In this document: piece by piece, positions 25,308-34,731 of the stretch
Layout of the letters: each line of letters opens with the position of its first letter
Numbering within the stretch: the stretch's first letter is position 1
From: Bog-473 sp963744225
GTDB taxonomy: Bacteria > Actinomycetota > Acidimicrobiia > Acidimicrobiales > RAAP-2
DNA: 64,000 nt
Assembly: GCA_963744225.1 (NCBI GenBank)
Contig: CAVUSV010000005.1
Coordinates: 372,001-436,000, forward strand
Direction of reading: 5' to 3'
The notes under the pieces: generated by a model
What the model was told of the DNA's origin: nothing
The model's database searches: none
The model's input: only the letters and a program-made list of their open reading frames with translations
Position numbers and translations under genes: made by a program

Positions 25308-26680
25308 CGAGGGGGCTTGGTGCGAGCCAGCTCCGTCGCCGTGGGCTCGTGGCGTACCCGCGCTTCCGCGGGCAGCTGTGCACTGATCGCTTCCATGATG
25401 GTGGCCGTGTCCGCCTTGGCGTCCGTGAGGGACAGGGGTACCGGCTTGCCGACACGCACGGTCACCGTGGGCGGGTTCCGCACCAGCGTGAAGTCGGGCA
25501 GTCGCGCTGAGCGGGGCCACACGTTCTCGGTTCCCCAGAGCCCGATGGGCACGACCGTGGCTCCAGTCGTCGCAGCCAGACGGGCCGTTCCCGTTTTGCC
25601 CTTCAGGATGGGATCGAAGAAGTCGTGGCCGCGCGGGATGGTCCCTTGCGGGAGGACGATAACGACCTCGCCCGCTTTCAGCGCAGCCTCGGCGTCTCGC
25701 ATGGGTGTTTTCGAGCCGCTCCCCCGGTCCACGGCGATACCGCCGATGGCGCGCGCGATCAGGCCGACCACAGGCGCGTCGAAGATCTCCTTCTTGCCGA
25801 GGAAGCGCACGGGCCGGCCGATGTCCCGCGCCACGAGCGCCAGCGCCGCCACGTCGAAATAGCTCCGATGGTTGGAGGCGAGCAGGACCGGGCCACGCAT
25901 CGGCACGTTCTCGACGCCCGCGATGTCGAAACGGGCGTACGGGAACGAGAGCTTGCGCACGAACGGGCGGAGCAGGTGATACGGCTCGAGCCCGATCACG
26001 CTCGGGACGCCGGGCGGCCGATCCCAGTGCTCCACCGGCCAGCGCCGTGCCGTGGCCACAACGGTGAGCGAGGGGTCGGGATTGACGGCGTGCGGCGAGC
26101 CGACACTCGAGAGCAACGGCACGTCGAAGATGCTGTCGCTGCAGGCGTGGCAGTCGGCCAGGTCGATCCCCCTAGCGCCGGCCCACTCCCGCACGGCGCG
26201 CAGCTTCCCGGTCCCCCATACGAAGCCCTCGTAGAGCCGGCCCGTGTAGCGACCGTCCTTGGTCTCGTACGCCGTCGCGATCAAGTCGTCGAAGCCGTAG
26301 GCCTCGGCGAAGGGGGCGATCATGTCGAGCGGGGTGGTCGTGGACAGCACCAAGCGGTGACCCTCGGCGCGGAACGCGGCCAGACGCTGGGGGGCAAAGG
26401 GGGCGACCAACTCACTCAAGGCGGGGACGGCCCGACGTCCGGCGGCCTGGACCTGTTCCTGGCTCCAGCCACGGGCCACCCTGGCCGCAGCCCGGACGAG
26501 GCCCATGGAGAAGAGGTTCTCCCCGAACCGATCGTTGACGGCGTAGAGCACCCGGTCGCCGGGAAGCGAGCGCCCAGCCGGGATTACGCCCTCCTCGACG
26601 AGCGCACGGTTGAGGACCTGCCCGGACGAATGGCACAAGAGGGTGCGGTCGAGGTCGATGAAGACTGCGCTCTTCGCCAC
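25304..26680 (-). CDS. HAD-IB phosphatase fused to PlsC acyltransferase
   Basis: A 458-residue bifunctional protein. Residues 1-210 are a HAD-IB domain: FIDLDRTLLCHSSG (D-x-D-x-T), LVLSTTTP and CHACSDSIFDVPLL. Residues about 250-430 are a PlsC domain: ASNHRSYFDVAAL (NHx4D), GGIAVDRG, LPQGTIPRG (Gln in place of the usual Glu) and PIGLWGTENVWP. Mycobacteria have a similar fusion. It probably makes or remodels phosphatidic-acid-type lipids. Co-transcribed with murT and gatD, it links lipid and peptidoglycan precursor genes. Confidence 0.88.
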   Translation of the reverse strand: MAKSAVFIDLDRTLLCHSSGQVLNRALVEEGVIPAGRSLPGDRVLYAVNDRFGENLFSMGLVRAAARVARGWSQEQVQAAGRRAVPALSELVAPFAPQRLAAFRAEGHRLVLSTTTPLDMIAPFAEAYGFDDLIATAYETKDGRYTGRLYEGFVWGTGKLRAVREWAGARGIDLADCHACSDSIFDVPLLSSVGSPHAVNPDPSLTVVATARRWPVEHWDRPPGVPSVIGLEPYHLLRPFVRKLSFPYARFDIAGVENVPMRGPVLLASNHRSYFDVAALALVARDIGRPVRFLGKKEIFDAPVVGLIARAIGGIAVDRGSGSKTPMRDAEAALKAGEVVIVLPQGTIPRGHDFFDPILKGKTGTARLAATTGATVVPIGLWGTENVWPRSARLPDFTLVRNPPTVTVRVGKPVPLSLTDAKADTATIMEAISAQLPAEARVRHEPTATELARTKPPR

Positions 26681-26753
26681 GAGGGGGAAGCCTAAAGCAG
26701 TTCCCTGCCGATTTCGGTTGTCGACGTCCCCCTTCGAACCACTCCAGAATTAA

Positions 26754-26790
26754 GAGAAGGGATCGCCGGGGGGGAGGGCGATCCCTTCTC
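26754..26790. repeat. 14-bp perfect hairpin between divergent genes
   Basis: Arms GAGAAGGGATCGCC (26754-26767) and GGCGATCCCTTCTC (26777-26790) are exact inverted copies around a nine-base G-rich loop. The flanking genes diverge, so it is downstream of neither. It could be a 5' leader element of the minus-strand operon, an operator, or the end of an unannotated small RNA. No T-tract follows on the plus strand. Confidence 0.75.
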
Positions 26791-26952
26791 GAGACTCATC
26801 AGGGTCGGAGGGGGGGCTTCCAAATCCCTGCGGTCTGAAATTCATTCTGTCGGCCTCTCGGCAATCAGTCAAGCAGCTTTAGAAGATACTTTGAATCTGT
26901 TAAACTGATAGACAATGGAAGTCCGGCGAGCGCTTCCTGCAGAGGGAGACGC

Positions 26953-27861
26953 GTGGAACTAAAACACCTGCAAGCACTGATGGGCATCGCCGACACGGGG
27001 AGCTTCTCCGCCGCCGCCACCTCCATCGGCACGGTCCAGTCCAACGTCTCGGCCCATGTGGCCCGGCTCGAGCGCGAGCTCGACGTGCAGCTGGTCGACC
27101 GGGCCTCGGGGCGCCTGACCGAGGAGGGCGAGGTTGTCATCGAGCGGGCACGGCGCGTCATGAACGAGCTCGAGGCGATGGTGGCCGATGTGACCGCGCT
27201 GCGCGTTGCGGTCGTCGGGACGGTCAGGTTGGGCATGATCGGCACGACCGGACGCTGGTTGGTCCCACAGCTCTTCGACCTCCTTCGGGTGCGCCATCCC
27301 CACGTGCACCTCAATGTGGCCGAAGGCTCCAGCGGCCAGCTGGAACAGCAGCTGGCATCGGGCCAGCTGGACCTGGCCGTCGTCACCTTCCCCCTGAGCG
27401 GTGACGAGATCATGGCGGCCCAGCTCTTCGACGAGGACCTCGTGGTGGTGCTCCCGCCAGGTCACCCGATGGCCGCCGAGCCCGCCCTGCCTCTCGAGCG
27501 CCTCTCGGAGTTGGAGCTCCTCCTGCCGGCGCCGGGCACCGCGTTGCGGGCCGAGATCGACAGCGCCACGGGCCCGGCGCGAATCGCATTGCAGCCCGCC
27601 ATGGAGCTCGATGGTGTGCGCCTGATCGCTTCGCTGGCCTTCGACGGCTACGGGCCCGCCATCCTGCCGGCCACCGCGGTGCCGGGCCACCTGCGCGGCC
27701 GGTTCCCCGTGCTGCCGGTCACCGGCCTCCCTCGCCGGCGGGTCGGCGTCGCCCAACGGCGACGCGGTCTGCCCTCCGCCCCGGTGCGGGCCGTGATCGA
27801 CGTTCTCGGTCTCGTCGTCAACGACTCACTGTCCATGCCCGAGGGGATCCACCCAACGTAA
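26953..27861 (+). CDS. LysR-family transcriptional regulator
   Basis: A 302-residue protein from GTG 26953 with a GAGGGAGA ribosome site. Residues 1-60 form the LysR helix-turn-helix (ELKHLQALMGIADTGSFSAAATSIGTVQSNVSAHVARLERELDVQLVDR). A linker helix and a two-lobed effector-binding domain follow (VRLGMIGTTGRWLVPQLFDLLR...LDLAVVTFPLSGDEI). LysR regulators commonly act on the divergent gene, here the acyltransferase-murT-gatD operon; target and effector are inferred. The upstream 26860-26920 stretch is AT-rich for this genome and probably holds the promoter. Confidence 0.9.
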   Translation: MELKHLQALMGIADTGSFSAAATSIGTVQSNVSAHVARLERELDVQLVDRASGRLTEEGEVVIERARRVMNELEAMVADVTALRVAVVGTVRLGMIGTTGRWLVPQLFDLLRVRHPHVHLNVAEGSSGQLEQQLASGQLDLAVVTFPLSGDEIMAAQLFDEDLVVVLPPGHPMAAEPALPLERLSELELLLPAPGTALRAEIDSATGPARIALQPAMELDGVRLIASLAFDGYGPAILPATAVPGHLRGRFPVLPVTGLPRRRVGVAQRRRGLPSAPVRAVIDVLGLVVNDSLSMPEGIHPT

Positions 27862-27874
27862 ATAATCGGTTGGC

Positions 27875-28495
27875 TCAGGCCGCCGGCTGCGGCTCGCGCC
27901 ACATGGTCCAGATCGGAGGCCCGTCGCCCGGCAGCGGCACCTCCTGGACCACCTCGAATCCGTGGCGCCGGTAGAAGGGGACATTGCGTTCCTTGGACGA
28001 CTCGAGGTAGCACGGGATCCCCTCCGCGTCGCAGTGGTCGAGCACCGGACGCATGAGCGCACCGCCCACACCCTTGCCCTGTTGGTCGACAGCAGTGCCT
28101 AGCGTCGCCAGGTACCAGTGCGGTTGGTGCGGATGCATCGACTCCACGAGGTTCAAGACGCGCACCGTCGTGCCAAGATGCGCGGCCACGTGGGGCAGCA
28201 CCGGCAGCATGGTCACGATCGCCCGGAGCCCCGTGAGGAGCGGCTTCCCGGCGGGTGCCCAGATGGCAGAACCGGCGTAGCCGTCGGTCGTGTAGCAGCC
28301 GCCGAACGGGAGGTAGTCGGCGCGCATCTGGGTGCCGAAATAGGCGCGCAGCCCGACCTTGCGACGGGCGGGGTTGCGGAAGATGTGTCGGATGACGGGG
28401 TCGTCGAAGAACGTCTCGGCCAGCTGCTCCGCCATGGCATCGACATCGTTCTCCGTGGCGCGCCGGACTACTGGCAGGGCAGTTTCGCGAACCAT
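27875..28495 (-). CDS. GNAT-family N-acetyltransferase
   Basis: A 206-residue protein starting MVRETALPVVRRATENDVDAMAEQLAETFFDDP, the usual N-terminal strand-helix of GNAT enzymes. WYLATLGTAVDQQGKGVGGALMRPVLDHC contains the acetyl-CoA pyrophosphate loop Q-x-x-G-x-G/A. NVPFYRRHGFEVVQEVPL is the closing motif. Acceptor unknown. Its start overlaps the 3' end of the upstream acyltransferase gene by 28 bases, so the two are probably one transcript. It is convergent with LysR. Confidence 0.85.
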   Translation of the reverse strand: MVRETALPVVRRATENDVDAMAEQLAETFFDDPVIRHIFRNPARRKVGLRAYFGTQMRADYLPFGGCYTTDGYAGSAIWAPAGKPLLTGLRAIVTMLPVLPHVAAHLGTTVRVLNLVESMHPHQPHWYLATLGTAVDQQGKGVGGALMRPVLDHCDAEGIPCYLESSKERNVPFYRRHGFEVVQEVPLPGDGPPIWTMWREPQPAA

Positions 28496-30723
28496 GTCGG
28501 GGTCGATGGTGGCAGAGGGCCCGGCCAGGCGCCACCCGGGGACGCCGTGGCGTGGGCCTGACCAAGCGCGACGAGCTCGGGCGACAGCTTCAGCCCGACG
28601 AAGATGCCACCCGAGCGAGTGAAATGCACCCCGTCGGTGCAGCGCACGTTGACCTGACCGACGCTCGGGGAATACTTCTGGCCCGGCGAGACCACGGTGT
28701 TGAGGTCGAACACGTAGATCTTGCTTCCGTAGGCGCCCGCTGGCGTGGAGGCGGCGAGCTGCCGCATCATCGCGTTGTCCATGGCGACCCGCGCCGGATC
28801 GTCCTCCGGCCACGGCGTGCCCGCCGGTGAGACCCCACTGTTGTACAGGGGGGTCGTCATCAGCACGACGCTGGCGCCCTTGGAGCCGAGGACATTCACC
28901 GCCTGGCGGAAGCGGCTCTGCACGTAGAGGTCGAAGGCGGGTTGACCGAAGTTCTGCCACTGCCCGCCCACCATTTGGTTAAACGTCTCGCCCCGCGCCA
29001 GGTAGAGCACAACGTCGGGGTTGTAGGCGTTCACCCACCCCTGCCAGGTGTCGAGCAACGAGTTGGTGTTCTGGCCGACGTCACAGGGCGCGTCGGGGGG
29101 AACGGTATAGAAAAGGACCCGGATCTGACTCTGCATCGACAGCGAGCAGGCGGGCGTGCCTTCGTTGACGATCTGCACGCCGTACTGCCGCGCCTCGTCG
29201 GCCAGTCCCGCCCCGAGCGAGCCGGAGACGGAGTCGCCCAGGAGCAGCACTTTGACCGGCTTCGTCGTCGTGGGCGTGGGGAGCGCAGGATAGAGGTCGG
29301 TGGGAGCGGTCGTCGTGGTGGTCGTGGGGCCGGGAACCAACGTGTGCCGCGACAGCGTCACCACTGAGGTCTTCGTCGTCGGCGGCGGGGCGCTGACGTG
29401 GAGCTGGGAGCCCTGGAGCTCCGTCGCGCCCACCGGGATCAGTGTGCTGATGAACACAACGCCGAGCGCCGCCACCGCGCCGACGGGAGCGGCGACCCAT
29501 GAGCGCCACTGTCTGAGCGCGCCGCGGCGAATCGGCATCTCGACCAGTTGGTAGCTGATGGACGCGATGGCGACCGTGACGCCCACGCGGGCGAGAAAGA
29601 GCGGGTAGACGCCCCAGTGCAACCGCTGCCCGCTCATGACCAGGAGCACGGGCCAGTACCAGAGATACACGCCGTAGGAGATGCGGCCGCATTGGGGCAA
29701 GGGCGGAAGCTCCAAAAGGCGCACCGCGAGCGAGCGTGGCGCCACCGCGCAGCCAAGAACAACGGCGCCCGCCAACAGGCTGGCCACCAGGAATCCGCCA
29801 CTGAAGGCAAAGGTCGAGGTCTCCGACGTCGTGGCCCACAACGCAGCCGTCCCGAGGACGCCGGCGACCGCGAGCACCGACGCCGTCCGGGTGAACGACG
29901 GCCGTCGGCTGCTCTCGCGCCACAAGGCGAGCCCTATGGCGATGGCCGCGCCGACCAACAGGGCCTGGGCGCGGCAGTCGGTGCCGTAGTAGGCCCGGAT
30001 GGTGTACCCGTCCGGGGCGAAGAACGCCATGGCGACCGCAGAGGCCAACGAGCCCAGGCAGGCAACGGCGAAGAGCGCGTGCAGGCGCCGGCGGCGCGTC
30101 CATTCCGGATCGTCCGAGAGGGAGGGGGGGCCGACGAGCTGCAGCTGCCCGCCTCCCAACACACCGACGACCCGGCGCCCGGTCCGGCGCCCCCGGGACG
30201 TGCGACCGAGTTTGAGGACAGCCAACACGACCAGGGGCCACACCAGATAGAACTGTTCTTCGATCGCCAGCGACCAGGTATGCAACAGAGGCGACGGCTG
30301 GCTCGACAGCGAGAAGTACGCCGCGCCGGAGTGAATGGAATACCAGTTCGAGGTGTAGAAGAGGGTCGATAGGGCGTCGCCCAGCATGTGCGGTGTCGCC
30401 AGCATGCGTGGAACCAGCGCCATGACGACGCCGATGACCGCGACTAACACGAAGAGAGCCGGGAGGAGCCGTCGGGCACGGCCGGCCCAGAAGCGGCTCA
30501 AGCGGATTGTCCCGCTGCCGCCCCACTCCTTCACGAGCAGCGACGTGATGAGGAACCCCGAGAGTACGAAGAAGGAATCGACGCCGTAGAAGCCGCCGGG
30601 CACGGAGTTCAGTCCGGAGTGGAACGCAATGATGGCCAGCACCGACAGCGCGTGGATACTGTCGAGTCCCCGGACGTGGCCAAGCGTCGGGCGGTCCCCC
30701 GGTGCGTTAGCGTCCGTGCTCAT
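28468..30723 (-). CDS. OafA/YrhL-type membrane acyltransferase with SGNH domain
   Basis: A 751-residue protein starting MSTDANAPGDRPTLGHVRGLDSIHALSV. Residues 15-400 are an acyltransferase-3 domain with about ten membrane helices; GFYGVDSFFVLSGFLITSLL and HTWSLAIEEQFYLVWPL hold its conserved residues. A Thr/Pro-rich linker (PGPTTTTTTAPTD) leads to an extracytoplasmic SGNH domain: LLLGDSVSGSLG (nucleophile Ser), then YLARGETFN and DGVHFTRSGG (catalytic D-x2-H). Such proteins O-acylate cell-surface polysaccharide or glycolipid. The start here avoids a longer upstream frame that overlaps the divergent oxidoreductase gene. Confidence 0.88.
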   Translation of the reverse strand: MSTDANAPGDRPTLGHVRGLDSIHALSVLAIIAFHSGLNSVPGGFYGVDSFFVLSGFLITSLLVKEWGGSGTIRLSRFWAGRARRLLPALFVLVAVIGVVMALVPRMLATPHMLGDALSTLFYTSNWYSIHSGAAYFSLSSQPSPLLHTWSLAIEEQFYLVWPLVVLAVLKLGRTSRGRRTGRRVVGVLGGGQLQLVGPPSLSDDPEWTRRRRLHALFAVACLGSLASAVAMAFFAPDGYTIRAYYGTDCRAQALLVGAAIAIGLALWRESSRRPSFTRTASVLAVAGVLGTAALWATTSETSTFAFSGGFLVASLLAGAVVLGCAVAPRSLAVRLLELPPLPQCGRISYGVYLWYWPVLLVMSGQRLHWGVYPLFLARVGVTVAIASISYQLVEMPIRRGALRQWRSWVAAPVGAVAALGVVFISTLIPVGATELQGSQLHVSAPPPTTKTSVVTLSRHTLVPGPTTTTTTAPTDLYPALPTPTTTKPVKVLLLGDSVSGSLGAGLADEARQYGVQIVNEGTPACSLSMQSQIRVLFYTVPPDAPCDVGQNTNSLLDTWQGWVNAYNPDVVLYLARGETFNQMVGGQWQNFGQPAFDLYVQSRFRQAVNVLGSKGASVVLMTTPLYNSGVSPAGTPWPEDDPARVAMDNAMMRQLAASTPAGAYGSKIYVFDLNTVVSPGQKYSPSVGQVNVRCTDGVHFTRSGGIFVGLKLSPELVALGQAHATASPGGAWPGPLPPSTPTWFAKLPCQ

Positions 30724-30834
30724 GCTGCGTCTGACCCGGCCGCCCGTGGCGGTCCCCCCAACCCCATACCGGGAGAACGTACGCCGAAGCGGCGCCTCAC
30801 TGCCAACGACGGAGCACGCTCGGATGACCCCCAC

Positions 30835-31824
30835 GTGCTGAGGATCGGGGTCCTCGGGGCGGCCCGCATCACACCGCAAGCCCTGGTCAAACCGGCGCGG
30901 AGGACGGGGCGGGCGTTGGTGGCGGCGGTGGCGGCCCGTGACCGCGACCGCGCCGTGGAATTCGCCCGCAAGCAGGACATTCCCCGCGTCGTGGGCTCCT
31001 ATGCCGAGTTGGTCAACGATCCCGACATCGACGCCGTCTACAACCCGCTCCCCAACGGGCTGCATGGATACTGGACTATCGCCGCCCTGAAAGCCGGGAA
31101 GCACGTCCTGTGCGAGAAGCCCTTCACGGCCAACGCCGACGAGGCCCGCTCTGTTGCCGAAGCAGACAACGGGAACCCCGGGCTGGTGGTCATGGAGGCC
31201 TTCCACTACCAGTACCACCCTTTTGCCAAACGACTGGTCGAGATCGTGCGCTCGGGTGAGCTCGGCACCATCCGCAACGTTGATGTGTCGTTCTCGGCCC
31301 CATTGTGGAAGAAGGGTGACATCCGCTATCAGCTGGCACTGGCTGGCGGCGCCACCATGGACATGGGCTGCTATCCCGTCAGCCTCCTGCGCCTTCTTGC
31401 ACCAGGCCCGCGGGTGATCAGCGCAGAGGCCAAGCTGTCCTCCCCCGGCGTCGACCGGGCCATGGATGCGCGGTTCTCCCTTCCCGACGGCGGCAGCGCG
31501 CACATCGGTTGCTCCATGTTCTCGTCCTCGGTGCTGCGCCTCCACGCGGAGGTCACAGGAGACAACGGCAAGATCTCCGTCTTCAATCCGTTCAGCCCCC
31601 AGTACGGGCACCGGATGAAGGTCACGACGTCCCTCGGGACCCGCAAGGAGCGTTTCAGCCGCAAGCCGACGTACGACTTCCAGCTCGAAGCGTTCGCCGC
31701 CGCGGTCGAAGACGGGGCGTCCTTCCCGACCACAGCGGCAGACGCGATCCGGACCATGGAACTCATCGACGCCGTCTACACCGCCGCCGGGCTCCCGCTG
31801 CGCCAGCCCACCCCAGTCGTGTGA
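30835..31824 (+). CDS. Gfo/Idh/MocA-family oxidoreductase
   Basis: A 329-residue protein from GTG 30835. LRIGVLGAARITPQALVKPA is the NAD(P) loop, AVYNPLPNGLHGYWTIAALKAGKHVLCEKPF carries the conserved EKP lysine, and MEAFHYQYHPFAKRL follows. The C-terminal beta-sheet domain ends LRQPTPVV. The family oxidises or reduces sugar-like substrates; substrate unknown. Its TGA shares one base with the tldD ATG. An open frame extends further upstream without homology-like content. Confidence 0.87.
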   Translation: MLRIGVLGAARITPQALVKPARRTGRALVAAVAARDRDRAVEFARKQDIPRVVGSYAELVNDPDIDAVYNPLPNGLHGYWTIAALKAGKHVLCEKPFTANADEARSVAEADNGNPGLVVMEAFHYQYHPFAKRLVEIVRSGELGTIRNVDVSFSAPLWKKGDIRYQLALAGGATMDMGCYPVSLLRLLAPGPRVISAEAKLSSPGVDRAMDARFSLPDGGSAHIGCSMFSSSVLRLHAEVTGDNGKISVFNPFSPQYGHRMKVTTSLGTRKERFSRKPTYDFQLEAFAAAVEDGASFPTTAADAIRTMELIDAVYTAAGLPLRQPTPVV

Positions 31825-33319
31825 TGCCGATGGCCTCGGACGAGCTCGCCGTCCTGACCGATGCCGCGCTCGACGCGGCGGCGGGGTGCCAGGCGGCCGA
31901 GTTCCGCGTCGAACGCATCCGCAGCCAGGTGGTCCGCCTTCACGACGCGCGACCCGAGACGACGGCGGACGACACCGACTTCGGGATGGGCGTGCGCGTC
32001 GTGGCCGATGGCGCGGTGGGGTTCGCCGCCACCGTCGACGTGCGGCCGGAAGAGGCGGCCGACATGGTCCGCCGGGCCAGGGAAATGGCGAGGGTCACGA
32101 GCCGGGCCGCAGGCGGGCGCGTCGGTGCTAGCGCCCGAACCGCCACACGGCGACGTCACGTGGACGAGCACCTTCGACGAGGACCCCACGACGGTGTCGA
32201 TGGCCGACAAGATCGCGTTACTGGCCGAGTGGAGCGCGCGACTGGGTGACCACGCCGCCGTGTCGCACACGACCGCCACCCTCATGGCGGTGTCGGAGCA
32301 CGCCTACCTGGCCGACCTCAACGGGGACGTGGGCCACCCAGCACCGGGTGCGCATGCAGACGCAGCTCGAGGCGTTGGCGCTCTCCGGCTCGGGCTTCGA
32401 GACGATGCGCACGCTGGCCCCGCCAGTCGGCCGGGGCTGGGAGTACCTCACCGGGCCGACGTCGGCCGGCAACTGGGACTGGGACGGCGAGCTGGCCCGG
32501 CTGCCCGATCTGCTGGCCGAGAAGCTCACGGCGCCGTCCGTGCAGGCCGGGACCTATGACCTCGTTATCGACCCGTCGAACCTGTGGCTCACGATCCACG
32601 AGTCGATCGGGCACGCCACGGAGCTCGACCGTGCCGTCGGCTACGAGGCGGCCTACGCCGGGACGTCGTTCGCCACCTTCGACAAGCTGGGCACGCTCGT
32701 GTACGGCTCGCCAGTGATGCAGGTGACCGGTGACCGCACCGTGGAGCACGGTCTGGCCACCGTGTGCATCGACAGCGAGGGAGTCGAGGCCCAGTCGTTC
32801 GATCTCGTCCGCGACGGCACTCTCGTCGGCTACCAGCTCGACCGTTCCATCGCCGCCACGATGGGCTTCGACCGCTCCAACGGGTGTGCCTTTGCCGACT
32901 CGCCCATGCATGTGCCCATTCAGCGCATGGCCAATGTGTCGCTGGCGCACTCCGGAGACGATGGGCCCAGCACGGAGGAACTCATCGCCGGGGTGGACCG
33001 GGGCATCTACATCATGGGCGACAAAAGCTGGTCGATCGACATGCAGCGCTACAACTTCCAGTTCACCGGGCAACGGTTCTACAGGATCGAGGACGGAAAG
33101 CTGGCCGGGCAGCTGAGGGACGTCGCGTATCAAGCGACCACGACCGACTTCTGGGGCGCCATGGAAGCAGTGGGTGGCGCGTCGACATGGGTGCTCGGGG
33201 GGGCGTTCAACTGCGGCAAGGGCCAGCCGGGTCAGGTGGCGCCGGTCTCGCACGGCTGCCCGTCGGTGCTCGTGCGCGGTGTGCGGGTTCTCAACGCACG
33301 CGAGGAGTCGGGGCGCTGA
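31824..33319 (+). CDS. tldD: TldD-family metalloprotease, two frame breaks
   Basis: Starts MPMASDELAVLTDAALDAA. The zinc motif HESIGHATELD fits TldD (H-E-x3-H-x3-E), and later SYx-type TldD blocks end GCPSVLVRGVRVLNAREESGR. Three frames are needed: breaks near 32120 and near 32325, the second in AACGGGGACG where one G fewer restores LADLNGTWATQHRVRMQ. TldD and TldE form a dimer that cleaves peptides inside its cavity, used in modified-peptide maturation and antitoxin turnover. Overlaps the oxidoreductase stop and is followed by tldE. Confidence 0.85.
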
Positions 33320-33338
33320 GCGTGGCCGAGGGGCGAGG

Positions 33339-34727
33339 GTGATCCCGCCCCAGGAGCTCGTCGAGCACGGCGTGGAGGTGGCGGGCGGGCTGGGCGCGGA
33401 CGGCTGCATTGTGCTGGTCGAGGAAACCAGCCACGCCGACGTCCGCTTCGCAGTGAACACGACCACGACCAACGGGGTCCACCGCGCCCGCTCCGTCAGC
33501 GTGATCGTGTTCGCCGGCGAGTCGGCCGCAACAGCACGCCGAACGGGCGTGGTGGGAAGCGACGGCGTGGAGGACATGGTAAAGGCGGCGCTGGCCGACG
33601 CGCGGGGAGCGCCCCCGGCCGAAGATGCTTTTGCACTCGCCGAACCGTCGGAGACCGGCCCGGCGCGTGCCTTCTCCTTGGCAGCCGAGGAGACGGACTC
33701 CTCGGCACTCGAAGGTGTGCTCTCCTCACTCTCGGGCGCCTTCAGACGGGCCCGGGACCGCGACGCCGTGCTGGCGGGATTCGCCGAGCTCGACATCGAG
33801 ACACTGTATTTGGGGAGCTCGACCGGGATCCGCCGCTCGCACGCACAGCCGACGGGTGCCGTGAACCTGGTGGGCCGCACCGCCGACGGGTCCGGCTCGG
33901 CATGGGTCGGCGTACCCTCCGTCGCTCCGTCGTTCGAGGAGATGGAGGCGGAGGTGTGGCGCCGGCTCGACTGGGCGAAACGTCAGATCGCCCTCGAGGC
34001 CGGCCGCTACGAGGTGATCATGCCGCCCTCAGCGGTGAGCGACATGATGGCGGAGCTCGCGTTCGCCGGCCTGAGCGGCCAGCATGCCGAGGACGGCCGC
34101 TCCGTGTTCTCCAAGAAGGGCGGTGGCACCCGCGTGGGCGAGAAGATCGCGACCCTGCCGTTCACGCTTTACAGCGACCCCTTCGAGGCGAGCGTGACCT
34201 GCACCCCGTTCGTGGCGGCGAAGGCCAGTAGCTCGGACGTCTCCGTCTTTGACGACGGGCTGCCGCTCGCCCGCATTGACTGGCTGCGCGACGGGGTGCT
34301 GGCTCATCTGCGCTACCACCGGGCCGGCGCGACGAAGTCCGGCGTGGAGTGGGCGCCATACGTGGACAACCTGGTGCTGCGGTGCGACGGTTTCGAGGGA
34401 AGCTCGCTCGACGACATGGTGGCGCGCACGGAGCGGGGACTTCTGCTCACGTGCCTGTGGTACATCCGGGAGGTCGACCCCGCAACCCTGCTCATGACGG
34501 GTCTCACGCGCGACGGCGTGTATGTGATTGAGAACGGCGCCGTGATCGGCGCGGCGAACAACTTCCGCTTCAACGAGAGCCCTGTCGACCTGCTGGCCCG
34601 CGCGACCGAGGTCGGAACGCCGGTGCGGTCGCTCGGGCGCGAATTCGGCGAGTACCTGAACCGAACGATCATGCCGGCCCTGCGCATCCCCGACTACAAC
34701 ATGAGCTCGGTGAGTCAGGCCAGCTGA
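33339..34727 (+). CDS. tldE: TldE/PmbA-family protease partner
   Basis: A 462-residue protein from GTG 33339 with GGCGAGG upstream. It matches the TldE/PmbA fold: LYLGSSTGIRRSHAQPTGAVNLVGR, RYEVIMPPSAVSDMMAELAFAGLSG and LTRDGVYVIENGAVIGAANNFRFNESPVDLL. As expected for TldE, it has no HExxxH motif; zinc is held by TldD. It lies 19 bp after tldD. The frame is intact, in contrast to tldD. Confidence 0.87.
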   Translation: MIPPQELVEHGVEVAGGLGADGCIVLVEETSHADVRFAVNTTTTNGVHRARSVSVIVFAGESAATARRTGVVGSDGVEDMVKAALADARGAPPAEDAFALAEPSETGPARAFSLAAEETDSSALEGVLSSLSGAFRRARDRDAVLAGFAELDIETLYLGSSTGIRRSHAQPTGAVNLVGRTADGSGSAWVGVPSVAPSFEEMEAEVWRRLDWAKRQIALEAGRYEVIMPPSAVSDMMAELAFAGLSGQHAEDGRSVFSKKGGGTRVGEKIATLPFTLYSDPFEASVTCTPFVAAKASSSDVSVFDDGLPLARIDWLRDGVLAHLRYHRAGATKSGVEWAPYVDNLVLRCDGFEGSSLDDMVARTERGLLLTCLWYIREVDPATLLMTGLTRDGVYVIENGAVIGAANNFRFNESPVDLLARATEVGTPVRSLGREFGEYLNRTIMPALRIPDYNMSSVSQAS

Positions 34728-34731
34728 CGCG

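Noticed and set aside
25308..25520. Longer MurT N-terminus from the extended open frame
   Set aside because: The extra segment is antisense composition from the upstream acyltransferase gene; the family start fits GTG 25307.
26860..26930. Defined sigma-70 promoter for the LysR gene
   Set aside because: The stretch is AT-rich, but I found no -35/-10 pair with proper 16-18 bp spacing that I could defend.
29081..30526. 481-residue minus-strand frame inside the acyltransferase gene
   Set aside because: A composition shadow in an alternative frame; Arg/Pro/Gly-rich with no motifs.
30724..31611. Extended N-terminus of the SGNH acyltransferase
   Set aside because: It overlaps the real divergent oxidoreductase gene and lacks homology-like features.
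31824..33319. Programmed frameshifting in tldD
   Set aside because: No slippery heptamer or downstream structure is evident, and similar breaks occur in many unrelated genes in this sequence.
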